Notes: a model not told the origin generated them from the letters alone. Positions 1 to 5,950 are shown, numbered from the stretch's first letter. The stretch is DNA of 6,842 bases from Thermaceae bacterium (GCA_027053145.1 JALUED010000167.1:1-6842), one strand, 5' to 3'. Made by a program: numbers and translations.

Positions 1-961
1 GCGCCACCCCGATTCCCCCGGCCCCGGCGCCTAGGATCACGAACCGCTGGTCGGCAAGCCTTTCCCCCTTCATCCGCATGGCGGCGAGTAGACCGGCAAG
101 GGCCACGGCCCCGGTACCCTGGATGTCGTCGTTGAAGGAAGGGATCACCTTGCGGTAGCGCTCGAGCACGGTGAAAGCGGCGTCCTTGGCGAGGTCCTCC
201 CATTGCAGGACAACCTTGGGGTAGCGCTCCTTCAGGGCCTCGACGAAGCGGTCCATGAAGCGGAGGTAGGCCTGGCCGCGGAGGCGCTTGTGGCGCACGC
301 CGAGGTAAAGGGGATCGGAAAGAAGGTCGTCGCGGTCGGTGCCGACGTCGAGCTCGACCGGAAGGGTTTTATCGGGGGCCACCCCGCCGGCGGCGGTATA
401 GAGGGAGAGCTTTCCGATCGAGATCGCCATACCCCCAAACCCCTGGTCACCGATCCCAAGAATCGCCGAGGAGTCGGTGGCGACCACCAGGCGGACGTCC
501 TCCAGGGGCACGTTCTCCAGGACCTGCTCCACCCGGCCGATGTTCTCGGTGGAAACGGTGAGCCCGCGGGGGAGCCGATAGATGTGGGAAAAAAGGCGGA
601 CCGCCTCGCCCACCGTGGGGGTGTAGATGATCGGCATCATCTCCTCGAGGTGATCCACGAGGAGGGCGTAAAAGAGCACCTCGTTCCGGTCCTGAAGGTC
701 GCGGAGGAAGATGTGCTTTTCCAGGGGCGTCTGAAGGAGCCGGTAGCGGCGGTAGTTCCGCTCTTTCTGCTCCTCGATCGTGGCCACGTGGGGAGGCAAA
801 AGGCCATCGAGCTCAAGCAACGTGCGCTCGTCGGCGGTGAAAGCGGTGCCCTTGTTCAAAAGCGGGATGCGCGTGAGCAAAAACCCGGTGACGTAGACCT
901 CGAGGTAGCGGTTGCCCCGCTCGTCGCGCTTGACGTCGTAGTACTTGCTGACTCGGGCCAT
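1..961 (-). CDS. maeA: NAD-type malic enzyme, N-terminal 320 codons (runs off left edge)
   Basis: Oxidative decarboxylation of malate to pyruvate and CO2 with NAD(P)+, a cytosolic anaplerotic/gluconeogenic step. The ATG at 961-959 opens a frame with no stop to the window edge, and only the N-terminal part of a protein usually near 560 residues is present. Visible landmarks: YTPTVG at residues 113-118 (catalytic Tyr113), GIGDQGFGG 169-177, [12 protein letters not shown] 182-193 (catalytic Lys184), LDVGTD 204-209, metal ligands Glu255-Asp256 (QWED) and Asp279 ([10 protein letters not shown]), then the dinucleotide-binding GAGAGGIG at 311-318. Numbering almost matches human ME2 (Tyr112, Lys183, Glu255, Asp256, Asp279). 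The Arg that precedes ILG in many malic enzymes (TDSERILG) is Ala166 here (TDSSAILG). No Shine-Dalgarno precedes the start; a TAAAAT box lies 6 nt upstream, suggesting a leaderless mRNA. Malic enzyme family is near certain; NAD rather than NADP preference is inferred from overall resemblance. Confidence 0.95.
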   Translation of the reverse strand, partial: MARVSKYYDVKRDERGNRYLEVYVTGFLLTRIPLLNKGTAFTADERTLLELDGLLPPHVATIEEQKERNYRRYRLLQTPLEKHIFLRDLQDRNEVLFYALLVDHLEEMMPIIYTPTVGEAVRLFSHIYRLPRGLTVSTENIGRVEQVLENVPLEDVRLVVATDSSAILGIGDQGFGGMAISIGKLSLYTAAGGVAPDKTLPVELDVGTDRDDLLSDPLYLGVRHKRLRGQAYLRFMDRFVEALKERYPKVVLQWEDLAKDAAFTVLERYRKVIPSFNDDIQGTGAVALAGLLAAMRMKGERLADQRFVILGAGAGGIGVA

Positions 962-967
962 GCGCCC

Positions 968-973
968 ATTTTA
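968..973 (-). promoter_or_regulatory. -10 box TAAAAT of the malic enzyme gene, leaderless arrangement
   Basis: On the minus strand TAAAAT is followed by six nucleotides (GGGCGC) and then the ATG at 961. This spacing puts the transcription start at or next to the A of the ATG, and there is no Shine-Dalgarno in between. This is the usual leaderless arrangement in Deinococcota. I see no convincing -35 hexamer at 16-18 nt spacing. Confidence 0.6.
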
Positions 974-990
974 GGGCGGGGCAAATAGAC

Positions 991-1011
991 GCCTGTCCCG
1001 GGGACCTAGGC
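991..1011. repeat. Inverted repeat in the malic enzyme/mdh divergent control region
   Basis: GTCCC (995-999) and GGGAC (1001-1005) form a 5-1-5 inverted repeat. GCCT (991-994) and AGGC (1008-1011) extend it outward with a two-base asymmetry. It sits between the two divergent -10 boxes, where -35 elements or a shared operator would lie. Regulator binding is inference; a repeat this short in G+C-rich DNA can occur by chance. Confidence 0.35.
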
Positions 1012-1012
1012 G

Positions 1013-1038
1013 CAAAATAGGGGCGGGAAAGGAGGAGG
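1013..1038 (+). promoter_or_regulatory. Candidate mdh -10 box and strong ribosome binding site
   Basis: CAAAAT at 1013-1018 is the best -10 candidate for mdh (weak, no clear -35). It would give a leader of roughly 16 nt containing AAAGGAGGAGG at 1028-1038. GGAGG (1031-1035) lies 5 nt before the ATG at 1041, a near-perfect Shine-Dalgarno that fixes the mdh start. The ribosome binding site is well supported; the promoter box is tentative. Confidence 0.6.
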
Positions 1039-1040
1039 CT

Positions 1041-1991
1041 ATGGCACGCATCGGAAGGCCCAAGGTCAGCATCATCGGCGCGGGGAACGTCGGCGCCACC
1101 CTCGGCATGCGCATCGCCGAGAGCGCACTCGCCGACGTGGTGATGGTGGACATCGTCGAGGGGATGCCCCAGGGCAAAGCCCTTGACCTCTCTGAGGCCC
1201 GGCCCATCGTGGGCAACGACGTCACCATCGTGGGCACCAACGACTACGCCCTGATCGAGGGCTCGGACATCGTGGTGACCACCTCGGGGGTGCCGAGAAA
1301 ACCCGGGATGAGCCGAGACGACCTCATCGAGATCAACGCCAAGATCGCGAAGGACGTCGCGGAGAAGATCAAGCAGTACGCCCCGGACGCCATCATCATC
1401 CAGGTAGCGAACCCCTTGGACGCGATCACCTACGTGATCGCCGAGATCACCCAGGTCCCCAAGCACAAGATCATGGGCATGGCCGGGGTGCTCGACACCG
1501 CCCGCTACCGCTATTTCATCGCCGAAAAGCTCGGGGTGAGCGTCAAGGACGTCTTCGGGGTAGTCCTAGGCGGCCACGGCGACAGCATGGTTCCCTTGCC
1601 CCGGCTCACCACCGTGGGCGGCGTGCCGCTGCCGGAGCTCTTGCCTGAAGACGAGATCGAAGCCATCGTCGAGCGCACCCGGAAGGGCGGCGCCGAAATC
1701 GTGAGCCTCCTGAAGACGGGCTCGGCCTACTACGCCCCTTCGGCCGCCACCTGGGAGATGGTGAAGGCGATCCTCAAGGACGAAAAGCGGATCCTTCCGG
1801 TCGCCGCTTACCTAAACGGCGAGTACGGCATCGAGGGGCTCTTCGTCGGCGTGCTGGCGGTGCTCGGCAAGGGCGGCGTCGAAAAGATCTGGGAGGTGCC
1901 CTTAAAGCCGGACGAGCTCGACGCCCTGAAAAAGAGCGCCGAACACGTGCGCGAGCTCGTCAAGAAGGTGGATGAACTCGGCATCCTCTAG
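1041..1991 (+). CDS. mdh: Malate dehydrogenase, LDH-like type
   Basis: NAD-dependent interconversion of malate and oxaloacetate in the cytosol (TCA cycle); 316 residues, normal for the family. The Rossmann motif GAGNVG is at residues 13-18 and Asp37 at the end of the second strand (VMVDI) fits NAD+ rather than NADP+. Substrate and catalytic residues: Arg86 in SGVPRKPG (Arg here marks malate dehydrogenase, whereas lactate dehydrogenase has Gln), Arg92, Asn124, Asp152 and Arg155 in LDTAR, and catalytic His179 in GGHGDSMVPL. The start is fixed by a strong Shine-Dalgarno 5 nt upstream. The gene is divergent from malic enzyme and convergent with pheA, with stop codons overlapping in one CTAG. This is the LDH-like (mdh/citH-type) family, not the longer cytosolic-like enzyme with an N-terminal GAAGQIG motif that I remember from Thermus thermophilus. 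Function is very likely because of Arg86. Confidence 0.96.
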   Translation: MARIGRPKVSIIGAGNVGATLGMRIAESALADVVMVDIVEGMPQGKALDLSEARPIVGNDVTIVGTNDYALIEGSDIVVTTSGVPRKPGMSRDDLIEINAKIAKDVAEKIKQYAPDAIIIQVANPLDAITYVIAEITQVPKHKIMGMAGVLDTARYRYFIAEKLGVSVKDVFGVVLGGHGDSMVPLPRLTTVGGVPLPELLPEDEIEAIVERTRKGGAEIVSLLKTGSAYYAPSAATWEMVKAILKDEKRILPVAAYLNGEYGIEGLFVGVLAVLGKGGVEKIWEVPLKPDELDALKKSAEHVRELVKKVDELGIL

Positions 1992-2004
1992 GCAAAGCCG
2001 AGTT
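1975..2004 (-). terminator. Hairpin over the overlapping stop codons, possible pheA terminator
   Basis: AACTCGGC (1975-1982) pairs with GCCGAGTT (1997-2004) across a 14-nt loop that contains both stop codons. Read in the pheA direction the hairpin is followed by a pyrimidine-rich stretch (CATCCACCTTCTTG) inside the end of mdh on the opposite strand. There is no long U run, so intrinsic termination is plausible but not certain. Confidence 0.4.
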
Positions 2005-2857
2005 TGCCCCGGCCGGACTCACCGGCCGGGGCCTCCTCTTCCCCGTTCGGTGCGGCCGGATACGAACCCAGCACCTTGACGAAGGCGGCCCGGCGAAGGA
2101 GCGCAAGGAGCGCCCTTGAAGGAGCTTCCTCCTCCACGTGCCCCTCGAAGTCGAGGTAGAAAACGTAGCTCCAGGGCCGGTCCTTGCGGGGGCGGGACTC
2201 GATCTTGGTGAGGTTCACCCCCGCCTCGGCAAACGCCCCAATCGCCTCGTAAAGCCCGCCCGGACGATGCCGAACGGCAAAGACCACGCTGGTCTTATAG
2301 GGCCCTTCCTTCCGGGGTTCCTCCTCGCGGGCAAGGACAAAAAAGCGGGTGTAGTTGAAGGCGAAGTCCTCGATGCCGCAGGCAAGGACCTCAAGGCCGT
2401 AGCGCTGGGCGGCCCGGCGGCTTGCGATGGCGGCGAGGCCGGGCCGCGGGTTTTCCGCCAGCATCCGGGCCGCCCCCGCGGTGTCCGAAACCGCAACCGG
2501 GGTGAGGCGGTGCCGGGCGAGGAAGCCGTCGCATTGGGCGAGGGCCTGAGGGTGGCTCGCCACCTCGCGGACCTCCTCAAGGCGGGTCCCCGGAGGCGCC
2601 ACCAAGCAGTGGCGCACCCGAAGCACCACCTCCCCAACGACGTGGAGGTCGCTTTGAAGGAGCAGGTCGTAGGTTTGGTTGATGCTGCCCGCCACCGCGT
2701 TCTCCACGGGAACGATGCCGCGCTCGACCTCCCCTTTCGCTACCGCCTCGAAAACCTGGTGAAAGGTGGGGAGCCCCACCGGGGTCGCCTTGGGGTCGTA
2801 CTTAAGCGCGGCCTCCTCGCTGAACGCGCCCTCGGTGCCCTGGTACGCGATCCGCAT
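1988..2857 (-). CDS. pheA: Prephenate dehydratase (monofunctional, with ACT domain)
   Basis: Converts prephenate to phenylpyruvate in phenylalanine synthesis. The 289 residues begin at ATG 2857 (MRIAYQGTEGAFSE, the classic family N-terminus). The dehydratase domain covers about residues 1-178, with VPVENAVAGSI at 49-59, SHPQALAQC at 101-109, SDTAGAARML at 124-133 and the signature FNYTRFFVL at 167-175, whose Thr170-Arg171-Phe172 carries the catalytic threonine. The regulatory ACT domain covers about 188-266 and has PGGLYEAI (199-206) and IESRP (219-223), the usual phenylalanine-binding elements, so feedback inhibition by phenylalanine is expected. No chorismate mutase domain is fused. The last about 20 residues are a Glu/Gly-rich tail. 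A longer in-frame start (to 3397) would cover ruvA antisense and is rejected. Upstream, TATAGT lies 7 nt before the ATG; GGAG at 2864-2861 is a weaker alternative ribosome site. Confidence 0.95.
   Translation of the reverse strand: MRIAYQGTEGAFSEEAALKYDPKATPVGLPTFHQVFEAVAKGEVERGIVPVENAVAGSINQTYDLLLQSDLHVVGEVVLRVRHCLVAPPGTRLEEVREVASHPQALAQCDGFLARHRLTPVAVSDTAGAARMLAENPRPGLAAIASRRAAQRYGLEVLACGIEDFAFNYTRFFVLAREEEPRKEGPYKTSVVFAVRHRPGGLYEAIGAFAEAGVNLTKIESRPRKDRPWSYVFYLDFEGHVEEEAPSRALLALLRRAAFVKVLGSYPAAPNGEEEAPAGESGRGKLGFA
2006..2032 (+). terminator. Strong hairpin after mdh, likely mdh terminator
   Basis: A perfect 11-bp stem, GCCCCGGCCGG (2006-2016) with CCGGCCGGGGC (2022-2032), encloses a 5-nt loop (ACTCA), 14 nt after the mdh stop. 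In the mdh direction it is followed by a C/T-rich tract (CTCCTCTTCCCC) rather than a pure U run. The hairpin also lies inside the last codons of pheA, encoding part of its Gly/Glu-rich tail. Structure is seen directly; terminator function is inferred. Confidence 0.6.
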
Positions 2858-2864
2858 CCGCTCC

Positions 2865-2872
2865 ACTATACT
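2865..2872. promoter_or_regulatory. Overlapping bidirectional -10 boxes for pheA and ruvA
   Basis: In the 22-bp gap between two divergent start codons, ACTATACT carries TATAGT on the minus strand (2870-2865) and TATACT on the plus strand (2867-2872), sharing four base pairs. Each box ends exactly 7 nt before its start codon (ATG 2857 and GTG 2880), so both mRNAs would be leaderless. GCTC (2860-2863) and GAGC (2873-2876) flank the core as a short inverted repeat. Any -35 contacts would fall inside the opposite gene; I see no good -35 hexamer on either side. Confidence 0.65.
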
Positions 2873-2879
2873 GAGCCGC

Positions 2880-3455
2880 GTGCTCAGGCGGGTTCGGGGC
2901 GAGGTCACCACGCTCGGCGAGGACGGGGTCGGGCTTTGGGTGGGAAGCTTTGAGCTTTGGCTGCTCGCCCCCGCCACCACCCTCGCCGCGCTCGAGGCCC
3001 AAAAACCGGCCACCCTCTTCGTCCACCTGCTTTGGCGGGAGGAAGGGCCTTTGCTCTTTGGCTTTGCCACCGAGGCCGAACGAGAGGCGTTCTCGCAGCT
3101 CCTTGCGGTGAACGGCGTCGGCCCCAAGGCCGCCCTCGCCCTCGTCGGCACCCTGGGGCCGGAAGGGCTATACCACGCGGTGGCGGCCGGGGACGCCGCC
3201 GCCCTCACCGCCGCCCCCGGGGTAGGCAAAAAGGTGGCCGAGCGCGTGCTATTGGAACTCAAGGGCAAGCTCCCCGCACCTAAGGCCCCTTCCAGCGCCC
3301 CGAACGCCCAGGCCTTGAACGAAGCGATCGAGGCCCTTTTGCTGCTCGGCTTTCGCGAAGCAGCGGTGCGCCGGGTGGTGCCCTTGCTCGCCCGCAACCA
3401 CCCCGAAGCGAGCCCCGAAGAACTGATCCGGCTCGCCCTTAAGGAGCTCCGCTAG
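2880..3455 (+). CDS. ruvA: Holliday junction branch migration protein RuvA
   Basis: RuvA binds four-way junctions as a tetramer and loads the RuvB helicase for branch migration in recombinational repair. I start it at GTG 2880, giving 191 residues beginning MLRRVRGEV, which matches the family pattern M-I-x-x-L-x-G; upstream in-frame ATGs would run back into pheA. Domain I (OB fold) is about residues 1-62, including DGVGLWVG at 15-22 and LLFGF at 58-62. Domain II has the two helix-hairpin-helix motifs, NGVGPK at 78-83 and PGVGKK at 113-118, followed by AERVLLELKGKL. An Ala/Pro/Ser linker near 131-142 leads to the C-terminal RuvB-contacting domain (about 143-191). TATACT lies 7 nt before GTG with no Shine-Dalgarno, suggesting a leaderless GTG-initiated message. 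The stop TAG is immediately followed by the ATG of the next gene, so the two are very likely cotranscribed. ruvB and ruvC are not in the window. Confidence 0.95.
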   Translation: MLRRVRGEVTTLGEDGVGLWVGSFELWLLAPATTLAALEAQKPATLFVHLLWREEGPLLFGFATEAEREAFSQLLAVNGVGPKAALALVGTLGPEGLYHAVAAGDAAALTAAPGVGKKVAERVLLELKGKLPAPKAPSSAPNAQALNEAIEALLLLGFREAAVRRVVPLLARNHPEASPEELIRLALKELR

Positions 3456-4478
3456 ATGCAGATCCTCGAGATCCAAGACCCCGCCGAGTGGAACGCCCTG
3501 GTCCGCAGTTTCCGCTTCCAAGCAAGCCTCCAATCCTGGGGCTGGGGCGAGGTAAAAAGGCTTTCCGGCTGGCGGCCGCGGCGGCTTTTGGTCGAGGAAG
3601 GGGGGAGGCCGCTTTTGGCGGCAAACGTATTGCAAAAGGGCCCCATCGCCTACGCGCCCCGGGGTCCGGCCTTCGACGAGCTAGAGGCCCTTGCGCCCGC
3701 GCTTTCGATCCTGATTCGCCGGATCCCGGGAGCCTACCTCAAGATCGAACCGCCGCTCATGCTCCCCGAAGGCAAACCGCCCCCCCAAATCCCCGGCACC
3801 CAACCCGCCGAAACGATCCAACCCGAATACTCCCTCGTCCTCTCCCTCGACGACGAGGAAAGCGTGCTCGCGCGGATGAAGCCCAAGACCCGCTACAACA
3901 TCCGCCTCGCCGCGAGGAAAGGGGTTAAGACCCGCCTCGTACGCCCCACCGACCCCGACGCCGACGAGGCCTTTGAAGCGTTCTTTCGGCTCTTTACCGA
4001 GACCAACCAAAGGGCAAAGCTCCGCCAGCACGCGCGGGCCTACTACGAAGCGGTTTTCCGGCAGATGCACCAACCCGGGGGGGACGCCTTCCTCGTGCTC
4101 GCCGAGCTCGAGGCCAAACCCCTCGCCGCGGGGCTCTTCGTCGCCTTCGGCGACCGGGTGGACTACCTCTACGGCGGTTCCACCCGAGCCCGCCGAGAGG
4201 TCATGGCCCCTTATGCAATGCACTGGGCGGCGATCCGCTACGGGCTTTCGGGCGGCTTCCGCTACTACGACCTTTGGGGCGTGCCCCGGGAGCCCTCGCC
4301 CCAAAGCCACGCCTTTGGCATCTACCGCTTCAAGCTGGGCTTTGGCGGCAAGCGGGTGCGGTTTCCGGCCTACGACCTGCCCCTCTCGCCGCTCTATCGT
4401 CCGCTCGTTTGGGCCCTTCGACGCTACAAGGACTTCCAAAACTGGCGGGCCCGCGGCACCCGTCGGGACGTGCTCTAA
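3456..4478 (+). CDS. FemX/FemAB-family peptidoglycan bridge aminoacyltransferase
   Basis: Family members transfer amino acids from aminoacyl-tRNA to the side chain of a peptidoglycan precursor at the cytoplasmic membrane. The 340-residue protein has the double-GNAT landmarks: FQASLQSWGWGEVK at 21-34, IQPEYSLVLSL at 121-131, MKPKTRYNIRLAARKGV at 141-157, VDYLYGGSTR at 235-244, YYDLWGVP at 270-277 and FKLGFGG at 292-298. No signal peptide or membrane span is evident. Deinococcota peptidoglycan carries Gly-Gly on L-ornithine, so glycine from Gly-tRNA is the expected donor; this is inference from phylum biology. The ATG directly abuts the ruvA stop. AAGGAG (3441-3446), inside the ruvA end, lies 9 nt upstream and probably serves as ribosome binding site. 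Its pairing with ruvA looks like operon convenience rather than shared function. Family call is strong; substrate is not provable here. Confidence 0.9.
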   Translation: MQILEIQDPAEWNALVRSFRFQASLQSWGWGEVKRLSGWRPRRLLVEEGGRPLLAANVLQKGPIAYAPRGPAFDELEALAPALSILIRRIPGAYLKIEPPLMLPEGKPPPQIPGTQPAETIQPEYSLVLSLDDEESVLARMKPKTRYNIRLAARKGVKTRLVRPTDPDADEAFEAFFRLFTETNQRAKLRQHARAYYEAVFRQMHQPGGDAFLVLAELEAKPLAAGLFVAFGDRVDYLYGGSTRARREVMAPYAMHWAAIRYGLSGGFRYYDLWGVPREPSPQSHAFGIYRFKLGFGGKRVRFPAYDLPLSPLYRPLVWALRRYKDFQNWRARGTRRDVL

Positions 4479-4500
4479 CCCCAGGCTTACCCGGCGGGCG

Positions 4501-4506
4501 TAGGGT
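4501..4506 (+). promoter_or_regulatory. Candidate start-proximal -10 box TAGGGT
   Basis: TAGGGT lies in the 34-nt gap after the femX-like gene and ends 6 nt before the GTG at 4513. This copies the TANNNT-N6/7-start pattern of the malic enzyme, pheA and ruvA genes, so the envelope operon may have its own leaderless promoter. GGTGAGG (4504-4510) overlaps the box and could instead act as a weak Shine-Dalgarno, which would fit read-through from ruvA-femX. The two readings cannot be separated from sequence alone. Confidence 0.4.
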
Positions 4507-4512
4507 GAGGGC

Positions 4513-5067
4513 GTGGTGCGCGCCGCCCTCTTTTTGCTCCTCGCCCTTTTCGCCGCCGCCTTCTGGCTCACCCGGGCGGCGCCGCCGCCCGCCCCCCCGG
4601 CGGTAGGCGAGGGGACGTTTGAAGGGGTCGAGCTCCACCTCTTCCCCAAGGCGGACCCCAAGGCCCGCTGGCGGTTTTACGCCCAACGGGTCCGCTACGA
4701 CCCGCGAAGCCGGACCGCCCGCGTCGAGGGGCTCTCCGAGGGGGCGCGCTACGTGGGCGAAAAGCTCGACCTTAGGCTCTACGCGAAAGCGATCGAGATC
4801 GACCGCTACGACAACCTCAAAACCCCGCGGGCGGTGGTGGAGATCCCCGCGGAGTGCTGGAAGCTCGTGCTGGAGGGGGAGCCCAACGCGCCGGTCCGCA
4901 TCGACCAAGCCCGGGGGTTTATGGCGCCCCGCTTTCGGCTCACGGGCCCTGGGGTGCGGGTCGAGGGCCAGGGCTTCCGGGCAGATTTCGGTCTGAAGGA
5001 AGCGAGCTGGCGCGCGGGGCGCGAGGAGTGGCAGACCGGAGGCGAAGATGCGTGCAAAACGCGGTAA
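4513..5067 (+). CDS. LptC-like membrane-anchored protein
   Basis: 184 residues from GTG 4513 (a second GTG follows at 4516). One N-terminal hydrophobic segment (about residues 4-19, ALFLLLALFAAAFWL) is followed by a Pro/Ala-rich linker (22-32) and a soluble region predicted to lie outside the cytoplasmic membrane. That region has short alternating beta-type strands with the LptC-like W/F-x-x-x-A pattern (ARWRFYAQRVRYDP) and a later RLTGPGVRVEGQGF stretch. LptC in Proteobacteria is about 190 residues with the same one-span topology and passes lipopolysaccharide from LptBFG to LptA. The next two genes are OstA/LptA-like, and this gene overlaps the first of them by 20 nt, which strongly favours an LptC role. 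Similarity is by pattern and context only, so the assignment is moderate. The cargo is unknown, because this phylum is thought to lack standard lipid A synthesis. Confidence 0.65.
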   Translation: MVRAALFLLLALFAAAFWLTRAAPPPAPPAVGEGTFEGVELHLFPKADPKARWRFYAQRVRYDPRSRTARVEGLSEGARYVGEKLDLRLYAKAIEIDRYDNLKTPRAVVEIPAECWKLVLEGEPNAPVRIDQARGFMAPRFRLTGPGVRVEGQGFRADFGLKEASWRAGREEWQTGGEDACKTR

Positions 5068-5950
5068 GCTTGGCATCTTGGGATTCCTTTTGGGTCTTGC
5101 GCTAGCGGCCGGGGCCGGCCGGATCATCGTCATCGAATACCCCAACGGAACCCGCAAGGGCGACCTCCGCTACGGCCCCTGGATCTACACCGCAAGCGAA
5201 CCCGGCGGCATTCGGGGGCGCGTGGGGAACCTAGAGATCCTGGCGAGCAAAGCGGTGCTCAAGGCCCCCAAGGGCAAGAGCATGCAGGCCGCCAAGGGCG
5301 AGCGCACCGCGGTCTTCGAGGGCGGGGTGGTGGTCCGCCGGGGGCGGGTCGAGGCCCATGGGCCGAAGCTCGTCTACCAAGAGGCAACCGGCGTAGGCAA
5401 GCTCTTCGGTCCGGCGACGATGGTGCAGCACCCAGCCAAGGAGGGGGAGGACCCGGTCCAGGTGGAGGCCCGGGGCCACCTCGCCTTCGACGTGGACGAC
5501 GACACCTCCGAAAGCCGAGGACGGGTTCGGCTTGTGAGCGGCCCGCAGGAGGGCTTTGCCGAGGAAGTGTACTACGAGGAAGCGCGTACGCTCGCGATCT
5601 TTCGCACGCCGGAGGGACGGGTGCGCCTCGTACGCCACCGCAAGGAGGGCGGGGACCTTGTGATCGAGGCCGAGGAAGCCCGGATGCGCGTCCGCGAAAA
5701 AAAGCTCCTCGCCAAGGGCGCGGTGGTCCTAACCGACGGCGACCTTGTCACCCGGGGCGACGCCCTTTACTACGCTGACGAAAAGGGCCAAGCGATCGTG
5801 ATCGGCCGCCCCGCCTTGAGCGAGGACCGCAAGAAGGGCCGCAAGCTCTCCGCCGGCACCCTCCTCCACGACGTGAACAAGCACCGGGTGCGGCTTTACG
5901 GCAGGCCCTTTAGGCTTCCCGAAGGCGATTTCGAACCCAGGAAGCGGTGA
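5048..5950 (+). CDS. OstA/LptA-like exported bridge protein, copy 1
   Basis: 300 residues. The ATG at 5048 has GGAGG (5038-5042) 5 nt upstream and overlaps the preceding gene by 20 nt, so translation is probably coupled. A basic N-terminus (RAKRGK) and hydrophobic core (about 8-21) form a signal peptide, with likely cleavage near the AAGAG run (20-24). The rest is a series of beta-rich OstA-type units of the pattern A/G-x-x-L-x-Y...G...G-x-x-x-V: around HGPKLVYQEATGVGKLFGPA, EEVYYEEARTLAIF, AEEARMRVREKKLLAKGAVV and RGDALYYADEKGQAIVIGRP. OstA/LptA repeats stack as a beta-jellyroll groove carrying acyl chains between membranes. It is longer than E. coli LptA (about 185 residues), allowing more stacked repeats in one chain. 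OstA family membership is likely; role in transport of a specific lipid is inference from neighbours. Confidence 0.75.
   Translation: MRAKRGKLGILGFLLGLALAAGAGRIIVIEYPNGTRKGDLRYGPWIYTASEPGGIRGRVGNLEILASKAVLKAPKGKSMQAAKGERTAVFEGGVVVRRGRVEAHGPKLVYQEATGVGKLFGPATMVQHPAKEGEDPVQVEARGHLAFDVDDDTSESRGRVRLVSGPQEGFAEEVYYEEARTLAIFRTPEGRVRLVRHRKEGGDLVIEAEEARMRVREKKLLAKGAVVLTDGDLVTRGDALYYADEKGQAIVIGRPALSEDRKKGRKLSAGTLLHDVNKHRVRLYGRPFRLPEGDFEPRKR

Noticed and set aside
203..988. Long plus-strand open frame over the malic enzyme gene
   Set aside because: It is antisense to a well-conserved malic enzyme with all catalytic residues, has no family resemblance, and is explained by the high G+C content.
2766..2879. 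Upstream extension of ruvA to ATG 2766
   Set aside because: The 38 extra codons overlap pheA antisense and precede the conserved RuvA N-terminus, which starts at GTG 2880 with a correctly placed -10 box.
2138..2953. 271-codon plus-strand open frame over pheA
   Set aside because: It is the antisense shadow of prephenate dehydratase; composition is rich in Gly, Arg, Ala and His with no recognisable domain.
2858..3397. In-frame N-terminal extension of pheA on the minus strand
   Set aside because: The extra 180 codons are antisense to ruvA and Ser/Ala/Arg-rich without domain character. The family N-terminus begins precisely at ATG 2857.
4489..4506. Possible hairpin (ACCC...GGGT) between the femX-like and LptC-like genes
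   Set aside because: Only 4 bp pair and no U tract follows; the TAGGGT half is better explained as a start-proximal -10 box.
3681..4661. 326-codon minus-strand open frame across the femX-like gene
   Set aside because: It runs antisense to conserved FemX motifs and across the following gene boundary, and shows only Gly/Arg/Ala-rich composition.
4330..5157. 275-codon minus-strand open frame across the LptC-like gene
   Set aside because: It covers three plus-strand gene boundaries, has Pro/Arg/Gly-rich composition and no domain. The plus-strand genes have signal peptides, ribosome sites and coupled overlaps.
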